Shown here one piece after another: positions 51,168 through 57,166 of a DNA stretch of 64,000 nucleotides. The stretch's first letter is position 1; each line of letters opens with the position of its first letter. Source of the stretch: Verrucomicrobiota bacterium (lineage in GTDB: Bacteria; Verrucomicrobiota; Verrucomicrobiia; Limisphaerales; J093); assembly GCA_029556615.1 (NCBI GenBank), contig JAKQDD010000256.1, positions 62,001 through 126,000 on the forward strand, in the 5' to 3' direction. The position numbers were made by a program, and so were the translations under genes. The notes below the pieces were generated by a model. That model had not been told where the DNA came from. It saw only the letters and a list, made by a program, of their open reading frames with translations, and did not search any database.

Positions 51168-51512
51168 CGGTGCGCCAGTGCGACGGTGCGACAGTGCGAC
51201 GGTGCGCCAGCCTGTCCGCCGACTTGTCCCGCCGTAGCTTCAGCGGAGGTGGAAGCCTTGGCGAAGGCGGATGCGTCGGTGGGCGGTAAGCGGTAAGCGG
51301 GAAGCGTCGGTAGGCTGAGAGGTTTCGTGCTCTTGCCTCTGCGCGCTTGCCCCGGCGCCCGCCTGCCTGGTTGCAGGACGCGGTGCGAGGGAATCCAGCG
51401 CGGCACTGACGTCCGCGGCTACGAGTCACCGGCTCCCTGCCCCCCCCTCCGTGCTGACCTCTGACCTCGGTCCTCGGTCGTCTGTCCTCGGTCGTCTGTC
51501 GTCTGATTTCGC
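51168..51512. repeat. Chain of four repeat types between the EpsI-like and exosortase genes
   Basis: In order: GCGACGGTGCGCCAGTGCGA-type 8-10-nt units (51168-51212); CCGCCGACTTGTCCCGCCGT with AGCCTTGGCGAAGGCGGATG (51217-51272); a GCGGTAA hairpin with loop TCGGTAGGCTGAGAGGTTTC (51282-51350); then GCTGACCTCTGACCTCGGTC and TCGGTCGTCTGTCCTCGGTC (51449-51507). The last array ends six bases before the exosortase ATG and has its inverse on the other side of that gene (52365-52480). No gene is seen. Confidence 0.82.
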
Positions 51513-52403
51513 ATGAAAGCACTGTTTTTACTAGCTCCGTCCCTGCTGGCGATGGCCTGGCTGGTCTCGAAAGCGGCCTACTTCTGGAACAGCCGGCCGG
51601 ATCTGCAATTCGGCTGGGTGGTGTTGATGCTCTGCGGCTACTTGTTCTACGAGTCGTGGGAGAAGCGCCCGCCGGTGCAGTGGCGATTTCGGTGGTGGGC
51701 GGCGCTTTTAGGACTGGCAGGGGTGGGGCTGCTGTTTCTGGTGCAGATCTACATGACCGCCTTCGGCACGAACTCGGCGACGATGCAGGGTCTGACGCTC
51801 GGGGTGTTGCTGGTTGCGGCGGCAAACGTGGCCTTCGTGTTCGGCTGGGAGGGCTGTGTGAAATTCGCGATGCCTTATGGGTTCATTCTGGTGGCGATGC
51901 CGCTGCCGGCGATCATTCAATCGCCGCTGGTGAATGGCCTGCAATGGAAGGTGGCGATGCTGAACACGGAGGTGCTGAACCTGATTGGCATTCCGGCGCA
52001 GCAGGTTGGCAGTCTCATCCACCTGCCCAATGGCACGGTCGGGATCGATGAGGCGTGCAGCGGGATTCGAAGTCTGCAGTCCACGATCATGGCCGCGCTG
52101 TTCATTGGCTACCTGACCCTGCAGCGGATCAGCCTGCGGATCGTGCTGCTGGCTCTTGGGGTGGGCCTCGCCGTGTTCGGGAACCTCGTCAGGTCCCTCT
52201 ACTTGTCGCTGACGGCGCATGCCAAGGGAGTCGAGGCGATCGAAAAGGTCCATGATCAGGCCGGGTGGTCCATCCTGATCTTCACGGCGGTGGGCGTGTT
52301 TGTGTTGTCGTGGCTGATGGCCAAGCTCGAGAAATCGGCGGCCGAACTGGCCCGGGCATCCGTGGAGGAGCAGGGAGCAGGGAGCAGGGAGCAGGGAGCC
52401 TGA
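51513..52403 (+). CDS. Exosortase (EpsH/XrtA-like transmembrane cysteine peptidase)
   Basis: 296 residues with about eight membrane helices. The triad of the exosortase/archaeosortase family is complete: Cys182 in IDEACSGIRSLQSTIMAALF, Arg227 in GNLVRSLYLS and His247 in KVHDQAGWSI. Exosortases process PEP-CTERM-type proteins at the membrane and are linked to exopolysaccharide loci. None of the proteins readable in this window ends in a clear PEP-CTERM signal, so its substrates must lie elsewhere. The last dozen residues, VEEQGAGSREQGA, are translated GGGAGCA array, replacing the natural C-terminus. Confidence 0.9.
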   Translation: MKALFLLAPSLLAMAWLVSKAAYFWNSRPDLQFGWVVLMLCGYLFYESWEKRPPVQWRFRWWAALLGLAGVGLLFLVQIYMTAFGTNSATMQGLTLGVLLVAAANVAFVFGWEGCVKFAMPYGFILVAMPLPAIIQSPLVNGLQWKVAMLNTEVLNLIGIPAQQVGSLIHLPNGTVGIDEACSGIRSLQSTIMAALFIGYLTLQRISLRIVLLALGVGLAVFGNLVRSLYLSLTAHAKGVEAIEKVHDQAGWSILIFTAVGVFVLSWLMAKLEKSAAELARASVEEQGAGSREQGA

Positions 52404-52481
52404 GGAAGGATGACCGAGGACAGACGACGGACGGCAGAGGTCACAGGTCAGAGGGCGGAGGTCAGAGGACAGAGGACGGCA
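52365..52481. repeat. Purine-rich heptanucleotide arrays after the exosortase gene
   Basis: GGAGCAGGGAGCAGGGAGCA (52366 onward, inside the coding end), then ACCGAGGACAGACGACGGAC and GAGGTCACAGGTCAGAGGGC up to about 52480. These are the inverse of the unit types at 51430-51507, so the exosortase gene lies between inverted arrays. Confidence 0.85.
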
Positions 52482-52628
52482 GGATGAAGTCTTTTCCCCC
52501 CTCTTTCTCTGCGGGCGCTGCGGTCTCTGCGGTAGAACAGCAAGGCCGGTGACCGACGGGGTGCCCCTGTTTGCAGGGTTCCCCGCGGAGCTCGAAGAGT
52601 CCGCAGAGAGGAAGAAGGAGGAAACCGC
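52482..52628. repeat. GCAGAGA-type repeat of about 146 bp, right member of the inverted pair
   Basis: Inverse complement of 50053-50198. Reads GGATGAAGTCTTTTCCCCCC, GGGCGCTGCGGTCTCTGCGG, GGCCGGTGACCGACGGGGTG, ends CCGCAGAGAGGAAGAAGGAG and GAAACCGC, where it merges with a CGCGGAA-type repeat. Confidence 0.87.
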
Positions 52629-52963
52629 AAAACACGCGGAACACGCGGAAAACGGCGGAGGGAAAGCGGTGGGGGAGCTTGGGGAGTGTCGTGCATTCCC
52701 TTCCGCGTGGTTGGCGTGGTTCGCGGTGGATCCTCAGGACAGTCAGCGTGCCGGCCACCTATCTGCAGCCGTGGGTGGTAACGCAGCGGGTGAAAGCGGT
52801 AAGCGCGAAGCGGCAAGAGCACACAACCTCATAGCCCACCGACGCTTGCCGCTTCCCGCTTCCTGCCCACCGACGCATCCGCCACCGCTGTGGCTACGGC
52901 GGCCAATTCAGCGCGGCACTGACGCACCGGCGTACCGGCGCACTGACGCACCCTCCTTTCTTC
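52624..52963. repeat. CGCGGAA-type hairpin, GCGGTAA-type hairpin and CACTGACG units
   Basis: First, AAACCGCAAAACACGCGGAA with CACGCGGAAAAC is matched inversely by TTCCGCGTGGTTGGCGTGGT, TCGCGG (52624-52727). Next comes a TGGATCCTCAGGACAGTCAG flank shared with 49609-49632. Then AGCGGTAAGCGCGAAGCGGC against CTTGCCGCTTCCCGCTTCCT (52798-52864), with the conserved loop in inverse orientation. Finally CACTGACGCACCGGCG-type units fill the space up to the GTG at 52964. No gene is seen. Confidence 0.8.
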
Positions 52964-53629
52964 GTGAAGAGGGCCCTTGACATTCTCCTGGTCATGGTCA
53001 GCGCGCCCTTTTGGGTGCCGCTGATCCTGCTGGTGGCTGCTCTGGTCCGGATCCGGCTGGGGCGGCCGGTCTTGTTTTGGCAGGACCGCCCGGGCTTGGG
53101 GGGGAAGGTGTTCCGGTTGTGCAAGTTCCGGACGATGTCCGACGCTCGGGATGATGCCGGACGGTTGTTGCCCGACGGGGAGCGGTTGCCGCCGTTCGGC
53201 CGCTGGCTGCGGTCGACGTCGCTCGATGAGCTGCCCGAGCTTTACAATGTGCTGCGGGGCGAGATGAGCTTGGTCGGGCCGCGGCCGCTGCTGGTGGCGT
53301 ATCTGGACCGATACACGCCGGAGCAGTCCCGTCGGCACGAGGTGCGGCCCGGCTTGACGGGCTGGGCGCAGATCCGGGGGCGCAACGCGGTCTCCTGGGA
53401 ACAGAAACTGGCGCTGGATGTCTGGTACGTGGATCATCGCAGCCTCTGGCTGGATCTGCGGATTCTGGCGGAGACCGTGGCCCAGGTCTGGCGCCGGGAG
53501 GGGATCAGCGCCGCGGGGGAAGCGACCATGCCCGAGTTCCGGGGGACAGCGCGCCCTGCCGACGCACCGGCGCACGGCGAGGGGGTGTGCAGCGAAACAC
53601 ACACTTCCGGGATTCCTGGAGACCGGTAG
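52964..53629 (+). CDS. Phosphoglycosyl transferase (bacterial sugar transferase, monotopic)
   Basis: 221 residues from a GTG (VKRALDILLVMVSAP). One membrane helix, then RPVLFWQDRPGLGGKVFRLC with KFRTMSD, RSTSLDELPELYNVLRGEMSLVGPRPLL (catalytic D-E) and the C-terminal RPGLTGWAQIRGRNAVSW-x-x-K-L-x-x-D-x-W-Y block. This is the full PglC-like set. It is closer to the exopolysaccharide-starting type than the enzyme at 42766, which lacks the GWAQxxGRN block. The last 40 residues fall in repeat-like DNA (CCGACGCACCGGCGCACGG) and look unrelated to the family. Confidence 0.88.
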   Translation: MKRALDILLVMVSAPFWVPLILLVAALVRIRLGRPVLFWQDRPGLGGKVFRLCKFRTMSDARDDAGRLLPDGERLPPFGRWLRSTSLDELPELYNVLRGEMSLVGPRPLLVAYLDRYTPEQSRRHEVRPGLTGWAQIRGRNAVSWEQKLALDVWYVDHRSLWLDLRILAETVAQVWRREGISAAGEATMPEFRGTARPADAPAHGEGVCSETHTSGIPGDR

Positions 53630-53778
53630 AGTCGAATGCGCAGCACGCCAGTCGTCCTCGTCCTGCTCCACGTGAGCGGGGGGATGGGTGGGGAAAACCG
53701 AAGGTTGACGATGGGGGCGGGTGTGATATGAGATGCCGTCCAGCAAAGCACGAACACATCGCCATTACCGTTCGAGTC

Positions 53779-54645
53779 ATGAAATCAGAACGACGCAACA
53801 GATCGTTGCTCTTTCGAGGGTTCACCCTGATCGAGCTGTTGGTGGTGATCGCCATTATTGCGATCCTGGCGGGGATGCTCCTGCCGGCGCTATCGCGGGC
53901 GAAGGCCAAGGCGCAGGGCATCATGTGCATGAACAACACCAAGCAGCTGATGGTGGCCTGGCACATGTACATTGGCGACAACAACGAGCGGTTCCCGGGG
54001 GCGTTCCACGGGGATTATGCGAGCAATCCGACGGTGGACCATACCCAGGCCCCGTGGGTCGTGGGCTGGCTGGACTGGTCGCAATCGAGTCACAACACCA
54101 ACACGCTCTATTTGACGGACCGCCGGTACTCGAAGCTGGCGGCTTATTTCGGCAACGCGCGGAACGTCTACAAGTGTCCCTCGGACAAGTACGTCAGTTC
54201 GGCGCAGCGGGCCAAGGGATGGACGGAGCGTGTGCGCAGCGTGTCGGGCAACATCGGGGTCGGGGACGGCAACGCGGAGACGGGTCCTTGGGATGCGGCG
54301 ACCTATTTGCACGCGAAGAAGATGACCGATCTGACGATTCCGGGGCCGACGGAGTCGATTGTGTTCCTGGACGAGCATCCGGACAGCATCAATGACGCGG
54401 GCTGGTTTGCGCCGCAGGGGAAGGCGGCGTGGACGGACCAGCCGGCGACGTACCACAACGGGGCTTCGGGGTTCGCTTTTGCCGACGGCCACAGCGAGAT
54501 CCACAAGTGGGTGCAGAGTCTCAGGCTGCCCGCCAACCAGAAGGTCACGTACAAGACCGCCCCTGCCAACTACGGCATCACGTCCGGCGACCAGGACATC
54601 ATGTGGACCCGGTATCACACGCCTCGGAAGACCACCGCCTACTGA
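53779..54645 (+). CDS. Type II secretion/type IV pilin-like pseudopilin with C-terminal beta domain
   Basis: 288 residues. The prepilin signal RG|FTLIELLVVIAIIAILAG has the cleavage Gly at 14 and Glu at +5 of the mature protein. It is followed by MLLPALSRAKAKAQ and MCMNNTKQLMVAWHMYIGDN, then YKCPSD, and ends in FAFADGHSEIHKW with the conserved D-G-H. This secreted pseudopilin-like type is numerous in Verrucomicrobiota, Planctomycetota and Lentisphaerota genomes. It is not an obvious part of the polysaccharide pathway. A strong terminator follows. Confidence 0.87.
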   Translation: MKSERRNRSLLFRGFTLIELLVVIAIIAILAGMLLPALSRAKAKAQGIMCMNNTKQLMVAWHMYIGDNNERFPGAFHGDYASNPTVDHTQAPWVVGWLDWSQSSHNTNTLYLTDRRYSKLAAYFGNARNVYKCPSDKYVSSAQRAKGWTERVRSVSGNIGVGDGNAETGPWDAATYLHAKKMTDLTIPGPTESIVFLDEHPDSINDAGWFAPQGKAAWTDQPATYHNGASGFAFADGHSEIHKWVQSLRLPANQKVTYKTAPANYGITSGDQDIMWTRYHTPRKTTAY

Positions 54646-54682
54646 GTTTTCTCACCGGTCGGTTCGCAGATTAGGTTACGCG

Positions 54683-54720
54683 CGTTGGCCCGCCTTACGG
54701 CGGGCCAACGTGTTTTTGGG
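54683..54720 (+). terminator. Intrinsic terminator
   Basis: A perfect 12-bp stem, CGTTGGCCCGCC / GGCGGGCCAACG (54683-54694 and 54699-54710), with the loop TTAC, followed by TGTTTTTGGG. It lies 37 bp after the pseudopilin stop codon and should end that transcript. Confidence 0.9.
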
Positions 54721-54768
54721 CCAGAATTTCTCCTTGGCCGTGGGCGTCGGGTGGTTCAGAGTCGTCCC

Positions 54769-55737
54769 ATGCGCAGGTTGGCGTGTTGGGTAGTGATCCT
54801 GGCCGTGCTCGCCGGTCTCGGCGGCGGTCTTTGGGCGAAAGACTACAAGCTGATTGATGGCAGCACCATCATCGGCGAGGCGTCGGATGGCAACGACTAC
54901 GGCGTGGTGTTCCGGTTGAGCTCTGGCGGTTTCTCGAAGCGGATTTCCTACAGCAAGTTCACGCAGGAAGCGCTGAAACTGCTGGCTGAGAACGAACGGT
55001 TGAAGCCGCTCGCAGAACCTTTCATCGAGGTGCCGCCCGAGCCCAAACCCAAGCCCAAGCCGATCGTCCTCCGCGAAGTGACGCGGGTTGACCGGCCGGT
55101 CGGCCGCACCAGTTTCTTCAGTTCGTTCACGGCTCCGATGGGGCTTGCGGTTCTTGCGCTGCTTTATCTTGGCAACTTGGTGGCCGGGTACGAGATCGCC
55201 ATCTACCGCAACCGGCCGGTGGCGGTTGTCTGCGGGCTATCGGCCCTGCTGCCGCTGTTGGGCCCGTTGATCTTCCTCGTCTCCCCGAGCCTCGAGGAAC
55301 AGGTTCCCGACGAAGCGGCGGCAGCCCCGCCGACGCCGGAGGAATTGGCCGCGGCGGATTCCTCGGGAGGCTCGATCGGGAAGGGGATGGTGCCGATACC
55401 GGGCGGGGGGACGGCATTGAAGGTGGCTTCGGCGGGCAAGGGGGCGTCAGGCAAGGCCGAGACTCGGGTGTTCAATCGGGGCGAAGTCGAGTTCAACCGG
55501 CGGTTCGTCGAAACGACGTTCCAGGGTTTCTTCCGCGTGGTGCCGAGCGAGGCCGAGCGCGATCTGGTTCTTGTCATCAAGACACCGAAGAGCGAGTACG
55601 TTGGGCGTCGCATCACGCGGATCTCGGCCAATGAGTTCTTCCTGCAGCTGCTGGGCGGGGCCGGCAAGGAAGTGAGCATTTCCTTTGGCGAAGTGGCGCA
55701 GATCGCCATTCGGCACAAGGACGATGTGCGCGGCTAG
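54769..55737 (+). CDS. Uncharacterised membrane protein with signal peptide
   Basis: 322 residues from the ATG at 54769. A signal peptide (MRRLACWVVILAVLAGLGGGLWA) leads into a small beta domain (YKLIDGSTIIGEASDGNDYGVVFRL) reminiscent of SHD1/Sm-like sequences. A Pro-rich linker (PPEPKPKPKPI), two membrane helices at about residues 120-140 and 153-172, and a Gly/Ala-rich stretch follow. The C-terminal beta domain (residues about 240-320) again ends in FGEVAQIAIRHKDDV. The two beta segments may be copies of the same fold. I do not recognise a family. It stands alone between a terminator and a 90-bp repeat element. Confidence 0.75.
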   Translation: MRRLACWVVILAVLAGLGGGLWAKDYKLIDGSTIIGEASDGNDYGVVFRLSSGGFSKRISYSKFTQEALKLLAENERLKPLAEPFIEVPPEPKPKPKPIVLREVTRVDRPVGRTSFFSSFTAPMGLAVLALLYLGNLVAGYEIAIYRNRPVAVVCGLSALLPLLGPLIFLVSPSLEEQVPDEAAAAPPTPEELAAADSSGGSIGKGMVPIPGGGTALKVASAGKGASGKAETRVFNRGEVEFNRRFVETTFQGFFRVVPSEAERDLVLVIKTPKSEYVGRRITRISANEFFLQLLGGAGKEVSISFGEVAQIAIRHKDDVRG

Positions 55738-55824
55738 AGTCCTCGCCCCATGCCATCCGTGGTGATCAGGTCAAGTTCCGGCCCCTCCGGTAGCAGGCCT
55801 CCCCTCCTTCCGGCGAGGACTCTA
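55735..55824. repeat. About-90-bp dispersed element with 13-bp terminal inverted repeats, copy 2
   Basis: TAGAGTCCTCGCC (55735-55747) and its exact inverse GGCGAGGACTCTA (55812-55824). The TAG of the left end is the stop codon of the preceding gene. In inverse orientation the interior reads GAACTTGACCTGATCACCAC, corresponding to the core of copy 1 (47806-47896). It lies 26 bp before the fmt start codon. Confidence 0.88.
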
Positions 55825-55849
55825 TCATGACGGTGCACGGATCGCGACG

Positions 55850-56818
55850 ATGAGACATCCAGGATTGGGGGGGCAGGTCCGTGTGGTGTTTTTCGGAACG
55901 GCGGACTTCGCGTGTCCGAGCCTCGAGGTGTTGGCAGAGGACCCGGCGATTGACCTGCGGGCAGTGGTCACCCAGCCGGATCGGGCGCGTGGTCGGGATC
56001 TGCGGCTTCAGCCTACGCCGGTGAAAGCCTGTGCCGGGGCGTGGCCGATCTCGGTCCTGCAACCGGAGCGGTGTCGGCACGAGGCGTTCCTTCGTGAATT
56101 GTCCGCGCTCGACCCCGAGCTCATCGTCGTGGCTGCCTACGGCCAGATCCTTCCTCCCGCGCTGCTGTCCATGCCGCGGCATGGGTGCCTGAATGTTCAT
56201 GCCTCCCTCCTGCCTCGGCACCGGGGGGCGTCCCCGATCCAGGCGGCGCTTCTTCACGGCGACCCGGAAACCGGGGTGACGCTGATGCGGATGGACGCCG
56301 GGTTGGACACCGGCGATATCGTGGCTGTCGAGCGGACGCCTGTCGGGTCCGAGGACAACGCTCAGACCCTGCATGACCGGTTGGCGGCGGTGGGAGCGGC
56401 CGTCTTGAAGCGGGCGTGGCCGGAGTACATTGCCGGCCGCCTGACGCCGCGTCCGCAACCCGCGGAGGGAATCACCTACGCGCCCCGGATCACGCGGGAA
56501 GACGGCCGGCTGGATTGGCAGCGGCCGGCGCAGGAACTCTGGAATCGGGTTCGGGCGCTGACGCCATGGCCGGGGACCTTCACCGAGGTCGGTGTGGCCG
56601 GAGGACGGCGGCTCATCAAGATCTGGCGTGCGATGCCCGAATCCGCCGCGGGGGGTGAACCGGGGGAGATCCTGGCCCTGGGTCGGGAGGGTCTGCTGGT
56701 GGCTTGCGGACAAGGCGCGCTGCGCCTTCTCGAGATCCAGCGCGAAGGCGGCCGCCGCCTGGCGGCGGCGGATTTCCTGGCAGGCTTTCCGCTACGGGTT
56801 GGCGAGCGGCTCGGATAA
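55850..56818 (+). CDS. fmt: Methionyl-tRNA formyltransferase
   Basis: 322 residues. VVFFGTADFACPSLEVLAED is the typical start, with Q-P-D-R-x-x-G-R-G-variant VTQPDRARGRDL. The catalytic segment GCLNVHASLLPRHRGASPI carries Asn115 and His117, and MDAGLDTGDIV the catalytic Asp. The C-terminal OB-like domain follows (WNRVRALTPWPGTFTEV; GREGLLVACGQGALRLLEIQ). Length and domain order are normal. It formylates initiator Met-tRNA in the cytoplasm and is a housekeeping gene in an otherwise accessory stretch. A def gene is not adjacent. Confidence 0.95.
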   Translation: MRHPGLGGQVRVVFFGTADFACPSLEVLAEDPAIDLRAVVTQPDRARGRDLRLQPTPVKACAGAWPISVLQPERCRHEAFLRELSALDPELIVVAAYGQILPPALLSMPRHGCLNVHASLLPRHRGASPIQAALLHGDPETGVTLMRMDAGLDTGDIVAVERTPVGSEDNAQTLHDRLAAVGAAVLKRAWPEYIAGRLTPRPQPAEGITYAPRITREDGRLDWQRPAQELWNRVRALTPWPGTFTEVGVAGGRRLIKIWRAMPESAAGGEPGEILALGREGLLVACGQGALRLLEIQREGGRRLAAADFLAGFPLRVGERLG

Positions 56819-57166
56819 ACGCCCCGGTGTTTCCCTCGCCCCGCGACGAAGGAGTGGGGAGAGAGACCCAGGGAGAGGAGTGCGCCGCAGGCGGATTGAC
56901 GAAGGGCCCTCCTCTCCTCCGCCTTCGCCAAGGCTACAGCGGACAGGCCGGCCCTCTCCCCCGAGCGCAGTCGAGGGGGCGAGGGAGACGGGAGATTGCG
57001 AAACCAGTTCGCAGCGCCCTCTTGCCGGCGTGCCGCGCGAAGCCGCACTGCAGACCCCGAAAGCAGCGCGGCGGGCCGGGCTCCTGCCCAACCCGCCGCG
57101 CGCGCGAAAGGACCGGTCCGGCCGAAGCCCAACCGGCAGCGAGGACGCCGAAGCGTCCGCCAAACT
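56819..57166. repeat. Non-coding gap with CCCTCTCCCC-type and CCGCCTTCGCCAAGG-type repeats
   Basis: CCCTCGCCCCGCGACGAAGG, GGGGAGAGAGACCCAGGGAG and, inverted, CCCTCTCCCCCGAGCGCAGT form one degenerate hairpin (56832-56990). In its loop lies CTCCGCCTTCGCCAAGGCTA with CAGCGGACAGG, a family also seen at 48826, 50205 and 51217-51272. No gene is seen between fmt and the minus-strand gene that ends at 57167. Confidence 0.75.
57066..57101. terminator. Possible bidirectional terminator between converging genes
   Basis: Stem GCGCGGCGGG / CCCGCCGCGC (57066-57075 and 57092-57101) with an inner GGGC...GCCC pairing. It lies between fmt (+) and the beta-helix gene (-), where a shared terminator is expected, but no T-run follows on either strand, so this is tentative. 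Confidence 0.4.
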
